Positions 53,916 to 64,000 of a stretch of 64,000 nucleotides of DNA are shown piece by piece; positions within the stretch are counted from its first letter, which is position 1; each line of letters opens with the position of its first letter. The notes beneath the pieces are model-generated. The model had not been told where the DNA came from. It saw nothing but the letters and a program-made list of their open reading frames with translations, and made no database searches. Source of the stretch: Dipteris shenzhenensis (lineage: Eukaryota; Polypodiophyta; Polypodiopsida; Gleicheniales). The translations under genes were made by a program, and so were the position numbers. The stretch is from NCBI GenBank assembly GCA_047967505.1, contig CM106541.1; one strand, given 5' to 3'.

Positions 53916-54366
53916 ATGGATGTCCTTGGCATTGTCGAAGACGTGGAGTTCGGAATTAACAATCTCAAAGAATGGATTGCTGACCAAGGAGCACAGAGAG
54001 GCCAGAATTCGACAAGGTTCTCCTTTGACACACATGGAGAGAGAGGAATTTGCTGCACAAAGGCACACAGAGAGGGAGGAGACTCTCAAGATAGCAGACA
54101 ATGAAAGACTTCTAAGACGTATGATAAAAGCACGACAAGATCTATTAGACTTCTTAAGTAACCTGCGTTATCGCAGCTCTCGTCATGGGCGATTTGATGC
54201 GGATGCTGAGAGAACAATAAGAGCCTCTCAGAGAAATTATAAAGAAACAATTTGTGATTGCTTAAACTTCTTCTTCGCATGTAATTATGTTGAGGATACA
54301 GCTGTGGAGGCAGTGAAAGATTGGGTTGTTGAGAAGATAAGAGAGACCAATGATGAGATCTTCTAG
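53916..54366 (+). pseudogene. Unknown small protein, one frameshift
   Basis: The ATG at 53916 is in good context (CCACCCATGG) and opens MDVLGIVEDVEFGINNLKEW. Near 53990 the likely reading moves to another frame: EREEFAAQRHTEREETLKIA, then RLLRRMIKARQDLLDFLSNL, ending AVKDWVVEKIRETNDEIF and TAG at 54364. The second frame has its own ATGs. The protein would be about 150 residues, charged and helical, possibly coiled coil. Not recognised. Confidence 0.4.
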
Positions 54367-54385
54367 ACTTAGATAAGAGAGACTG

Positions 54386-54600
54386 TATTAAGGTGTTTTT
54401 TAACACCATATGGCTTTGTATTAAGGTGTTTTTTGACACCATATGGCTTTGTATTAAGGTGTTTTTTGACACCATATGGCTTTGAGTAATATGATCTACT
54501 TCTTGTACAAATGTGATGTTAAGATGATGTTAAGAGAGACTGTATTAAGGTGTTTTTTGACACCATATGGCTTTGAGTAATATGATCTACTTCTTTACAA
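54386..54600 (+). repeat. Array of 33-bp hairpin-forming repeats
   Basis: GTATTAAGGTGTTTTTT(G/A)ACACC plus ATATGGCTTT occurs three times head to tail and once more at about 54543. Each unit can fold GGTGT with ACACC over a T-rich loop. It begins about 20 bases after the stop of the preceding ORF, so it would lie in its 3' untranslated region. Confidence 0.92.
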
Positions 54601-54605
54601 AATGT

Positions 54606-54785
54606 GATGTGCTCTTTTTGAAATGTACTCTAGTTTTCATAACATGTCACGCCATTTTTTCTAATTTGATTTTTTAAAATCTTACTTTTTTGTCTCTTTT
54701 AACAATGTGATGTACTCTATTTTTAACATCTCACGTCATTTTTTCTAATTTGATTTTTTAAAATCTTCCTTTTTGACTCAATGTT
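54606..54785 (+). repeat. Two-copy AT-rich duplication
   Basis: A segment of about 90 bases (ATGTACTCTA, AACATGTCACGCCATTTT, TAATTTGATTTTTTAAAATC) is present twice in tandem. Noncoding. Confidence 0.8.
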
Positions 54786-54869
54786 TTGTTTTATAAGAGC
54801 CTCTTTTTTTGAAATGTTTTATCCAAAATTATCTCACAAAATGAATTTGGACAGTGCAAGAGTCCAAAA

Positions 54870-55184
54870 TTAATGAAATAGGTGTTCTTCAAGGAGTTGC
54901 ACACAGAAACATTGCAGCCGCTTCTCAAACCGGGAGTCATAATCATGGATGAACAAAAGGTAGTCAATGGGAACCCATCTCTTTGCAGACTCATCAAGCT
55001 GGTATGCAAAATCCTTGAAATGAGTCTGCATGTAGACGATGAGCTCCTGAAAGTCCTCCCTAGCTCCCATGTATGTGCTGAGCACATCGAAGGTCTTGTC
55101 AAAGACCTCGAAGAGCTCATCCTCCCTATGGTTGAGTGGGGTCCGGGAGAGGAAATCATTGAAGGCAGGCCTTGCAGAATCCAT
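54870..55184 (-). CDS. Unknown small protein (104 aa)
   Basis: Minus strand, starting at MDSARPAFNDFLSRTPLNH and ending LLEEHLFH with TGA. The frame extends further upstream (to 55277), but the ATG at 55184 is preferred because homology-like, evenly charged sequence begins there and a TATA box stands about 107 bases ahead. The product is rich in Asp, Glu and aromatic residues and likely helical. No intron is needed. Not recognised; a host gene or transposon ORF are both possible. Confidence 0.42.
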   Translation of the reverse strand: MDSARPAFNDFLSRTPLNHREDELFEVFDKTFDVLSTYMGAREDFQELIVYMQTHFKDFAYQLDESAKRWVPIDYLLFIHDYDSRFEKRLQCFCVQLLEEHLFH

Positions 55185-55290
55185 AGTCAAGAGGGTAATA
55201 GAATGTGTTAAGAAAGTGAGTGGTTGGATGAAGATGAGTGGAGGCTGTGGAAGGTGAAAAGGTAAAGTGAGGATCAATAGTATGAAGGCT

Positions 55291-55300
55291 CGTTTATATG
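55291..55300 (-). promoter_or_regulatory. TATA box ahead of the 104-aa ORF
   Basis: CATATAAACG on the minus strand. A start of transcription about 30 bases on would give a leader of roughly 75 bases. Confidence 0.45.
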
Positions 55301-55469
55301 TATACTACTTCTTTAAAAAGAATTAAAAAAAAACTATTATAAAAATTAACTCTCATAACCAATGCAAAGAACAAAGTGGAAAGAGACAATTTGAATTGAC
55401 TTTCAAGAGAGTAAATCCATTGTTCAATTGAATATTGATACATTATCTCCCCACAAAATGACTTGTGAT

Positions 55470-56181
55470 CTAAAATTTTGCAGGAGGGATGAATTTCTCA
55501 CTATGCAAGCACTTCTCTTGGCGGTTAGGCACCCTTCTACCATCCAGCAAAAAGATAAAAGAGTCCAGAAGGCCTTCCATGACCAGAAGGTATTCCCACA
55601 CGTCCTTGAGTGTCCATTGTGAGGTGACATTCACATACTTCAAATCTTCACGATCAAGTTCAATAGATAAAGTCACATTGGTGTCTTCCGCATTGGAATC
55701 AAGGGGTAACCAAGAAACCCCTATCTTTTTCCAATGCCTATATTGGAATGCCAAATAGAATACTTGCCGTGTGATGTGGTATCTTGCCACCACTATCTTT
55801 GCATGCATAACACCGAAACAGATCACCGTTCTATTGACCTGTCCTTAAATCCCAATTCTTACCAAGCAAATCCTCAAGCACATTTGCATCAACATTCTTA
55901 CAAGTCCACATAGTAGCACTTCTATGCATTCGGATAGTTTTAAAACATTGAGCAAAAATGTGCAAAGGCATAAACCAAGATAACCTGGACCATTTGGATC
56001 CAAATGTGAACTTCATTGCCATGGCCATATCTTTTCTGATCTTTTCCTTGAAAGATGTCAATGTCTTGGCATCCTCCATGCCACAGTGAATCTCGTCCAG
56101 CTGTGGTGCTGCAATGGATTCAAGATGGACAAACGATGCTTTTCTTTTGGGAGTAATGTAATGTGCATTGTACCAGTACAT
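55470..56181 (-). pseudogene. Unknown protein relic
   Basis: The minus strand encodes MYWYNAHYITPKRKASFVHL, GMEDAKTLTSFKEKIRKDMA, FTFGSKWSRLSWFMPLHIF, CKNVDANVLEDLLGKNWDL, then a TAG at about 55831 and a frame change, then VVARYHITRQVFYLAFQYRH, LDREDLKYVNVTSQWTLKDV and WEYLLVMEGLLDSFIFLLDG. It is in the same frame as, and two stop codons downstream of, the 144-aa model at 56191-56699, so the two may be parts of one former gene. Family not recognised. Confidence 0.4.
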
Positions 56182-56190
56182 ATTTCTCTA

Positions 56191-56699
56191 TCACAAAGAT
56201 GAGGAGGACTCTCCATCATGCAAGAGCTTGCCTATATTTTCATGAACCGCATCAAACTTTCCAATGAATGACCCAAGTGGTTCCCATTCTTTGTAATCTA
56301 AAGAGAATATATCTGTCATGGGAAAACAAGCCATCCAAAGTGAATATGGAAGAGACAGAAGATCAAACTAATAAAAACATACTTACAATGCAAAGGTATC
56401 TGTCTTTGATTTGTTGATGGGGGGAATAACATGTCCTTTTCCATGTACACATGTTGCACCTTTGCAAGCCATCCCTTCTTCCCCAACTTGAATTTCAAGA
56501 TGTGTCCCTTCCACTCATGTAAGAGGTCACCTCTCTTGTTCTTTGGAAGCCTATGTGGACCTTTGGCAGATCCTTTCATGATTATCCAGTCGTTCAAGCT
56601 GTATGTGCAAGGGAGCCAGTCATCGCCTGCATCTTTGGTGTTGTGGAGCACAAATGAGGCCACCATGTTGGATGGCCTAGTGGAGTTTCCCCTCACCAT
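56191..56699 (-). CDS. Two-exon unknown protein (144 aa)
   Basis: Exon 1 is 56699-56387 (MVRGNSTRPSNMVASFVL, AGDDWLPCTYSLNDWIIM, HEWKGHILKFKLGKKGWL, VQHVYMEKDMLFPP). Exon 2 is 56312-56191 (IFSLDYKEWEPLGSFIGKF ... GESSSSL then TGA). The donor GTAAGT and acceptor TGACAG are canonical, and the 435-nt join is open throughout. A CT-rich leader precedes the ATG. About 600 bases upstream is the 31-bp element end at 57297-57327, so this may be cargo or an ORF of the same transposon family as the 19.4-kb block. Not recognised. Confidence 0.45.
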
Positions 56700-57296
56700 G
56701 ATTGCAGGGCAACTGTATGTTAGAAGGAAGAGCAGCAGCAACAGAGGGGTGATCCTATGGAGAAACAAGTCTAGCAAAGAGATGGTTGAGGAGTGATGAT
56801 GAGGAGTAGAAGCAGCAATAGCAACAAGAGAGGGGCATGCAAGAGGGGCATGGATGAAGGGAGGAGTAGAAGCAGCTACAGTGGGAAGAGCAAGAAGAGG
56901 GATGCCCAAGAGAGGGGCAGAGGTGCAGGAATGGAGGCAGAACTATAGCAGGAGGGAGAGGAGATGTGGAAAAGGATCCACAAGTTCAAAATGTGGAGGG
57001 AGGGAAAGGCTGGCACCTGCAACCTCTTGAATGCTAAGTGGGTATTAACAGAGGAAGGTACACATGGGAGGAGGGTTAAACATGGGTTAGAGGGGAGTGG
57101 GTTGGGTTCTAGTGGGCCATTGTGTAAGAGACACAACCAATGGGGAGAAGGAGAGGGTCCCATGTGTAAGAGGTCTAGCCAATAGAGGCTGCCTGCACCT
57201 TCCACCTCAACATGGCATTGCCCCACTAAAAGGAGCACTCTCATTAGTACACTTCAAATCCTCCCTAATCCCATGAAATTAGGAACACTAATTGGA

Positions 57297-57327
57297 GGCC
57301 CTTTTGAGACCTCACTTCTCCCCTAAT
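57297..57327 (-). repeat. Shared 31-bp element end, copy 2
   Basis: Read on the minus strand it matches 19372-19402 at 30 of 31 bases. The copia I integrase frame starts within a few bases on its right, so it marks an insertion edge. Confidence 0.75.
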
Positions 57328-59253
57328 GAATAGGACCAAGTGGGATCCAAAGAGCAACAAATGTATTTTCTTGGGATATAGTGAAAAGAAGGTAATAGTG
57401 AGTTGCGATGTGGTTTTCAATGAATGATTGCATCAATTGAAGGAGGAGGCTTCCTTTCTAGACAACCAGAATGAGGATATTCATCCAATACACCCACCAA
57501 AAGTAGACTGACATACCCCAATGGTACTTGGGAGGAATGAGGATGAAGAAAAAGAAGAGAATGAGCCTGTGCAACCACAATGGTAACAGCCATTTTCGAA
57601 GTGGGTAAAGCAGCTTTTGGATGGTAGAGGACCTCCAACTATTGAGGAGAAACAATCTGGACACCGCCAGTCTAAGAGACTAGAGGAGAAAAGAAGAGTA
57701 TAGGAACAGCTAGTCAACTATCCATTGATGATGGAAGTGATCCATGTCGAAGAACCCAAATGTCTTACAGAGGCAAAGGGGGACGATAGGTGGATGGAGG
57801 CTATGGAGTTGGAGTATGGCTCCATAATGAAGAACAACACTTGGGACCTTGTGGATCTACCACTAAAGTGCAAGGTAATCGGCACCAAGTGGGTTTACAA
57901 GACCAAGTACAAGCTCGACGGCACATTGGATAAGTACAAGGTGTGACTCGTGGCGAATGGTTTCATGCAGGTACATGGTTTCGATTATCAAGATACCTTC
58001 GCTCCCACAACTAGACTCACCACAATTCACAGTGTTTTGGCCTTAGCAGCATAGGAAAGTTGGCTCGTGTTTCAGATGGATGTGAAATCCGCCTTTCTGA
58101 ATGAAGATCTCAAGGAGGAGGTCTATGTGGAGCAACACCAGGATTTGTGATCCTCGGCTCAAAAGGTAAATTTTGCAACTAAAGGAGACACTTTATGGGA
58201 TGAAACAGGTCCCATGCGCATGGTACTAGCAAATTGATGCCTTCTTTCTGAGACACGGGTTCAAGAGGAGCCCATCAAATGCAAATTTTTATATCTACAG
58301 AGAAGGAGGCAAGTGTATGATCATGGTCCTTTATGTGGATGACCTTGCCATGACGGGGAACCATGAAGAGAAGATCTCACAAACAAAGCAAATGCTGGAA
58401 AGAGAGTTTGAAATGACAAACCTCAGAGTAATGCATTTCTGTTTGGGGATAGAGGTTTGGCAAGAGCCAAATCGAATTTTCATCTCATAGCAGAAGTATA
58501 CTAGAGAGATACTGAAGGAATTTGGCATCGCTATGGAGGTTGATGTGAAGCTTTCAACTGAAGACTCATTACCATTGGTGGACGAAGCAAAGTACAGAAG
58601 GCTTGTGGGCAGCTTAATCTACTTGTTCAACACATGATCGGACATTAGTTTTGCGACTGGTATACTGAGCAGGTTTTCCAATAGGCCTCGGGAGAACCAT
58701 TGGAGGGTAGAGATGTGAGTGATGTGATACATCAAAGGCATGCTAGAATATGGCATCACCTATACCAAGGGAAACACCCTAACTAGATTCTATGACTCAG
58801 ATTGGGTAGGAGATGTGGACAATAGGAGATCCATGTCAGGTTACTATTTTTCACTCAGATCTGGAGTTGTTTCATGGGTCAGTAAGAAGCAGCCTATGGT
58901 TGCTCTTTCTTCTACCGAGGTTGAGTAAAAATCAGTGTGTTTTGCTTTGGGTGAGGCAGTATGGTTGAGGAGGATTTTGGGAGACATGGGTGCATCACAG
59001 AGCGATCCTACATAGTTGTTGTGTGATAATCTAAGTTTCAAGGCAATTACAAAGAATCTTGTTTTCCACGCTTGCACAAAACACATTGAGATTCAGTATC
59101 ACTTTGTGCACGAGATCATCATGGATGGAGAGGTTGACTTGCTATGGACATCTTCAGAAAGGCTCTTGGGAGAGACTTGCTAGAGCGACATCTTCATCAC
59201 TTGGCATTGGGCCGAAAAAGGTAGTTCACTTCAAGGTGGACATTGAGAGGGGG
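57328..59253 (+). pseudogene. Copia I pol relic, heavily decayed
   Basis: Plus strand. Integrase tail RTKWDPKSNKCIFLGYSEK. Reverse transcriptase: GTKWVYKTKYKLDGTLDKYK, FAPTTRLTTIHSVLALAA, MDVKSAFLNEDLKEEVYVE, then catalytic VLYVDDLAM near 58330 and FEMTNLRVMHFCLGIEVW. RNase H: FYDSDWVGDVDNRRSMSGYY, VSWVSKKQPMVALSSTEVE, NLVFHACTKHIEIQYHFVHE. More than a dozen stops and frame changes occur. It differs clearly from the copia A family and is older. Confidence 0.9.
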
Positions 59254-59870
59254 TGTTAGATATCAATGCTTCACTCTCTACGGTAACTAGCTAGCTCTAC
59301 TTGTGAGCCTCCCATATGAGGAGAAGGCATCTGAGTAGCTAGGTTATCCGGTAGGTCCTAGTTTAGACACCAGATGGGGGCCATGTGTGGCTTGATGGCT
59401 GGACGGCTTTAGATAGAGTTGGTACACTACTAACTAGGCTACATGCAAGTGCAAGAAAGAATCCCATGATTGACCGCACTAAGGGTAAATGGAGCATTTC
59501 TTGAGGTAGCCCACTCTTGGGTTACAAGGCCCGTTTGGGGCCCCAGATGATCCCGAATGGCTTTGAGTCGAACGCAAAACGTAGGTTAGTTACTCTATTA
59601 CGTGCCACCATTCTAACAGGTGGTCGAGGGCCTAGTCCGACCACCAAGCGACTGTTCTAGGCCGACTGGGTCGGGCACCTGACTAGGCCTAACCAACCAT
59701 GCTATGGTGGCTATATAAGAGTAAACCCGTGAAAGCCTAGTATCAACACAAGCTACAGAGACCCTGAGCCTTCAGCATATAGCTTGTGTCCTCCATTTTT
59801 TCCAGCATGCCATTGAAGCTCCCTCAAAAGGAGCACACGGTTGGGAGGTACCGCCATCTATTGTATACAG
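59254..59870 (+). repeat. Copia I 3' LTR
   Basis: Follows the polypurine tract GAGAGGGGG. Starts TGTTAGATATCAATGC. A TATA box (CTATATAAGA) lies at 59711-59720. The right end near 59870 (TATACA) is a guess because no second LTR is present. Confidence 0.65.
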
Positions 59871-60262
59871 TTTATAGTAATCATTTTTTTAAATTATCCA
59901 TACTATCAGTTTGTCTACTTTGCATACGAGATCCTACTATCTGTTGAGCACAGACGTTTATTGTTTTCTTACAGCTTGCACATTGTGTGAAATATTTATG
60001 TAAATAAAGAACTATACAGAGAAGAGATGCTGGAGAGAGTCATGTACAACTTGGCAAGGTTTCTGTGAAGTTTTTGAGGCTTTCTGGAAAAAAAATAAAA
60101 ACAGATTAGAGAGAGAAGGTAGAGAGAGGTAGAGGTAACTATAAAAATATCTTTTACTGGGAATCTCTCAAATTTATTGGACACATGGTAGTGAAGGCTG
60201 AGGATCTAGAATATATATATTCAGTTTCACTCAGTAATGTATAACAAGGAAGAAAAAACTCA
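59871..60262. other. No gene seen
   Basis: AT-rich DNA with AGAGAG-rich stretches. No coding pattern. Confidence 0.5.
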
Positions 60263-60264
60263 AT

Positions 60265-60600
60265 GTGCAAAAGTGTGTAGAGAGAGAGTGCACATTTATT
60301 AAAAACACTATTTTTAAGTTTTTGGAGGAGGGTATGACTGTATAATGATGGAGCACTGATTGGGTGATATGATGGAATGTGGCTAGATGGTGGGCTATGA
60401 TTGGATTGCCACATGTTAGAAGGAGCTTCAATCCAAGCAGTGTGTCACTCACACATCAGAAGGAAGGTAGTAGAGGCACTGAATGTCAGTTCCACAACCA
60501 CCAGAGGACATGCAGGGTGGTGGATGTCAGCTGGAGAGCATGCATACGAGATGCATACTATTTTAGGAAAGCAAGGAGTGGGTTAAGGCAGTAGAAAGAG
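60265..60600 (+). repeat. Dispersed repeat, copy 2
   Basis: Matches 34195-34530 in inverted orientation, including GAGAGAGTGCACATTTATTA and GGTGGGCTATGATTGG. Two TGA/TAA-type stops interrupt the frame that is open in copy 1. Confidence 0.6.
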
Positions 60601-60799
60601 GTCATTTTCAGCATGCCATATAGAAGAGAACTGAAGGGAGTAGAATTAGAGCCAGAGGATCTTGCCAGAGTTGCCAAACGTATGGGTTTCGAGCTAGGGG
60701 AGTTGGACCAGCACCAGTTAGGCCATAAATAGCAAGTGCTTGGTAGGTAGAGCACTTCCATTGTGGGAAGTTGCTGAAATTTGCTGTCCGTGGGTGTCT

Positions 60800-61369
60800 C
60801 CTTTCCTTTACTCTCGCTTGTTGCTACACATATGATCGATTTCCCCCTTCACCATGCTCACATTTCTTCCTTCTATTCTTCTCATTTCCCTACCCCCTAC
60901 GATCACGTACTAGCTTAGATTGAATCCGAGGATGGTGCCCATGACGACACCGCATAGCTGCAAGTAAATCAACTCCCACAAGGAAGTAGCTTGGAGGATG
61001 AGCTCTCCGAAGCAGCTCGATTGAAGATCCCCACGAACGATCGTAAGGGGAGAGGGGATGAGATGAGAAGAGGGGAGAATCGTGAGCGTGGTGAAAGGGG
61101 AAATGATCATAAGCATAGCAACAAAATGAAAGCAAGATGGAAAGAAATGAAGCAAGACACAGCACAAGAGTAAGGGAAGCTTGCTCTCTATTCCACTCCT
61201 TCAACAAGTAAGAATGAAGACCAAGTCAAATGACTTGCCTTTTATACATGGACCTTTGAAGGGAGGTTCAACCCTAATCTTGGTCTTTTGAAGGGAGGTT
61301 CAACCCTTGTTGGCCCACGGCCTAGAATGAATGGAATATAAATGATCAGGCTATGTTACTTGCGTAACA
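60800..61369 (-). repeat. Probable 3' LTR of a minus-strand element
   Basis: The plus strand ends in GCGTAACA followed by TGCCCCCCTTCC. On the minus strand this is a polypurine tract GGAAGGGGGGCA then TGTTACGCAAGTAACATAG. A repeated word GAAGGGAGGTTCAACCC occurs twice at about 61258-61308. The left boundary is not defined and no partner LTR is in the window. Confidence 0.5.
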
Positions 61370-61381
61370 TGCCCCCCTTCC

Positions 61382-62300
61382 TATACTAAATTCCATCCTT
61401 GGAATTTCTAGAATTGCTTCGGTTTCAAAATGTTGGTTGTCAAGAATGCTTTGATAAGGGCATGCCTGGCAAACAACTTCTTAGATAGGCTGGTAAAGTA
61501 CGGATGAGGTGGCCAAAAATTGATGTCGACCAGTGGTCACTGCGTAAGGAAAAAAGCATTAAGAATTCAAAGGTTACAAGAGTTTCCAATCTTAAAGAAG
61601 AATCCCAAAAGAAGCAGTCACCCACATACCTGTTATGGTATGGAAGTAGCAAAACATCGATAACTTCAAAATCGAATTTGTAGCACTAAAATGGTTTTTT
61701 TGGGGGTTTGATTCATCATACGATGCTAGGATATGATCTAGGCAATAACGTGTGCCAAGTATATGTTACCATTATAAGTATCGATTCTTTTGTGGTTTGG
61801 TGTTAGATTCTAGCACCCACAAAAGATAACAAGCCATGATATATACATGTATACAAATGAGTACCTTACACTAAACTATTCTTCTTGTAACTATAATGAC
61901 TTGCATTAATTGATTCTACTTTGTGTTAGGGTGTTGGTTTTCTATTTGTAGATTTATTTGCATTAATTAAATACGAAAGAGTAATAATTTTATAAGTCCT
62001 TGTATGTGAGTTTTGATCTTTGAAAACTCTTAAACATAAAGTTTATCCAAAATATGTAAGTTTTAGATGATGAATAACAAATATTAAAAAAAAACCTTGC
62101 TAGTGATATTGCAGTTTTCTCATGGAGTGGAGATACCTTTCTCGTTTTTTAAGCTAATGAAATTTAAGACTTAGCTTTTTCACAAAAAAAAAAGGCATCG
62201 AAAAGTTGATATTCTAGTGATTTTATTGTGACATGGACTTGTTTCACACATAGATCATGGAACCTCCAAGTCTTCATTTAGAAAGGCACTATAGCTTATT
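61382..62300. other. No gene seen; AT-rich DNA
   Basis: It should contain internal sequence of the element whose LTR ends at 61369, but I could not read a convincing frame. From 61700 on it is AT-rich. Confidence 0.4.
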
Positions 62301-63321
62301 ATCGTTAAGAGAGGATCAAATCATCCCCCACCTGAGGACATTTACTATGAGGTCACTATGGGTCAAGAGATTGTAGAAAATAAAAAGGGGATGCAAGTGA
62401 TGACCACCATGAGGCGGTTGATGAGCCACCATTTCAAGAATGACATAACACTTGACTGGCGGCTCCAAGATAACAACAAGAAGGATGCAGTATTGCAAGA
62501 ATTTAGAAGTAAATTCCTAACCCACCTTAGTATGAGTTCGATGAGCACTACATGTGAGAGCACATGTATGGTGTCTTGAAGCATCACAGGTCAGAGATGT
62601 GAGATGCGGTCACGACGGCGAAGAAGCGTAAACCTAGCTGGGTGAATAAAGGTGACTGGAATCTTTTGAAGAAGGAGTTGAGGGACATACTCACAAAGTT
62701 AGACAATCAAAAGAAGGCTGGCAAAGTTAGACAATCAAAAGAAGGCTGCGAGGAGACAACTGGACACCATAGGTGCTTCACACCTCGGCACTGACGGATG
62801 GGCCACATTTGAGGCATGGGTGGTAAGTCTACTTCTCATTTAATTTATTTTTCTATTTATTTTATTACATATTGCATGCAATTTATCTAAGTCTCATAAT
62901 TTATGTCCACAAATTATGTGATTGGTTGCCATCCTACAAATGAAGAGATTAAATGAGCATTTCACATAGGAGTGATGGTGTGGTTCTATGATATGGAGGC
63001 ACAGGGAGTGGCATTCAATTGGGTTGCAGCAACTGGTCGTGGGGTATAAGTCTACTCCAACTTGTAATCTCACTTGTTAAATTGTTTTATTCTCTAAGTT
63101 CCAAATTAAAATGGTTTCACTCTTAGGGTGCAATATCGAACGTCCCATCAACGGAGGCAAGCAGTGATGTCGAGGAGGCGGCGGTTCTCAGAAGATTTGG
63201 CATAGATGTTGACACGGGACAAGGATCAGGTGGAGGTCATGAGGGCCAGGGATCAGACACATTTGTATGTAGGGAAGCTGGGGAAGAGGACGACAATGAT
63301 GATGACAATTCATTATCATAG
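62300..63321 (+). pseudogene. Decayed multi-exon protein, possibly a plant transposon ORF
   Basis: The plus strand reads NHPPPEDIYYEVTMGQEIVE, DITLDWRLQDNNKKDAVLQE, then after a frame change YEFDEHYM and HMYGVLKHHRSEM with stops, then KKRKPSWVNKGDWNLLKKEL, RRQLDTIGASHLGTDGWATF ending at a GTAAGT donor (62823). A 28-bp tandem duplication (CAAAGTTAGACAATCAAAAG, about 62693-62748) shifts the frame. A later exon (63128-63321, after TCTTAG) reads AISNVPSTEASSDVEEAAVL and ends in an acidic EEDDNDDDNSLS tail. The middle part recalls ORF1 proteins of En/Spm-type transposons, but weakly. Confidence 0.35.
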
Positions 63322-63460
63322 TGGAGAACGTAGAGGGGGAACTTATAAGGTATGCAAAGAGGAGTTCAAGGAGGAGAGAGAGGATGAGGAATGTGAAAGT
63401 TATGTTCATCTACTAAATGTAAAGGGGAAGGGAGAGCATGTGGGAAATTTGTTTATTTTA

Positions 63461-63750
63461 AAAGTGTATAATTTGACAGATTTGACCTCATATTTGGATT
63501 CCTCGTCGAATTCCGATCATTTTGAGTACCAACATGACCATATTCTGATAAAAATTGAAAAAATGGTGTTTTTGTCATTTTGACCTGTTTTTGAGTCTGC
63601 GCTAGACTCAAAACAGGCCCCAAACAGGCCAAAATGACAAAAACACCATTTTTCCAATTTTTATCAGAATATGGTCATGTTGGTACTCAAAATGACCGAA
63701 AATCGACGAGGAATCCAAATATGAGGTCAAATCTGTCAAATTATACACTT
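63461..63750. repeat. 290-bp foldback (long inverted repeat)
   Basis: The two arms of about 135-145 bases, starting AAAGTGTATAATTTGACAG and ending in its complement, meet at TTTTGAGTCTGCGCTAGACT. They differ at a few bases and by a short extra stretch (GGCCCCAAACA) in the right arm. This would fold into one long hairpin. No clear target duplication was found. Confidence 0.93.
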
Positions 63751-64000
63751 TGAAAATGTACATATCTCCCATAGTTCCTCCCTTCTACTTTGAATATGGA
63801 CATATCTTCCATAATTTTTTGCCTCCTACTGCCACTCATATCCTCCCCCCCCTTGTGCATAGTATACACTCTTCCACCCCTCCCACATGCTATAATTATG
63901 AACATATCCTATATTCTCTCCCCCTCTTTCTAACCTCCCCATCTTTCTTATAACAAAAACATGTATGGATTTCTAAAAAAAGCTCGCAAAAACAAAGGAA
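63751..64000. other. No gene seen; pyrimidine-rich DNA
   Basis: The word (A/T)ATGGACATATC(T/C)(T/C)CCATA recurs about twice (63757 and 63795) and CTCCC-rich stretches follow. No coding pattern. Confidence 0.4.

Overview
The window looks like nuclear DNA of a land plant with a large, transposon-rich genome. The evidence is many Ty1/copia elements, a Ty3/gypsy element of the plant Tat type (two RNase H domains), a CACTA (TNP2-type) transposase relic, an hAT-like MITE pair, GT-AG introns, and plant-type primer sites (TGGTATCAAAGC, initiator-Met type; TGGCGCCACTGCCGGGGA, close to plant tRNA-Asp). No recognisable single-copy host gene is present and the species cannot be told. Nearly every coding region is broken by stops or frameshifts.

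Layout. 1-2.6 kb: 3' half of a copia element with its LTR start. 2.6-5.3 kb: low-complexity DNA, a gypsy gag scrap and a probable gypsy LTR carrying a minisatellite and ending in a tRNA-Asp-like primer site. 5.3-7.9 kb: a near-intact copia pol fragment (one stop) with a hairpin-like rearrangement at its 5' edge. 7.87-32.8 kb: a nested stack. Copia C (+) is split by copia A (-, 7934-32477), A is split by copia B (-, 9213-28268, TSD TCCCT), and B carries a complete Tat gypsy element in its LTR (-, 9410-18818, TSD GTAT) and a DNA-transposon-like block in its pol region (about 19376-23300).

32.8-42 kb: an unknown minus-strand coding relic, a CACTA transposase relic, more copia fragments, a 301-bp tandem duplication and a solo LTR with TSD TTCAT. 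42-48.2 kb: minus-strand relics, including a gag with zinc knuckles, plus a copia LTR scrap.

48.28-52.52 kb is the most unusual part. It holds three tandem copies of a multi-exon plus-strand gene whose product resembles Ulp1-type (C48) cysteine proteases: HW...N...Q...CGW. Exon lengths are conserved among copies, and only the last copy keeps one open frame (about 348 aa). Two 246-bp MITEs in opposite orientation, each with its own 8-bp TSD, lie on either side of this part of the window.

53-57.3 kb: minisatellites, a hairpin-repeat array and several small unknown ORFs, including an open two-exon 144-aa model at 56.2-56.7 kb. 57.3-59.9 kb: an old copia relic and LTR. 60-64 kb: repeats, a gypsy-like LTR end, a degenerate transposon-like coding relic and a 290-bp foldback.

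Apart from the retroelement polyproteins, functions are not assigned. The only plausible working coding units are the third protease copy and some small ORFs between 53.9 and 56.7 kb.
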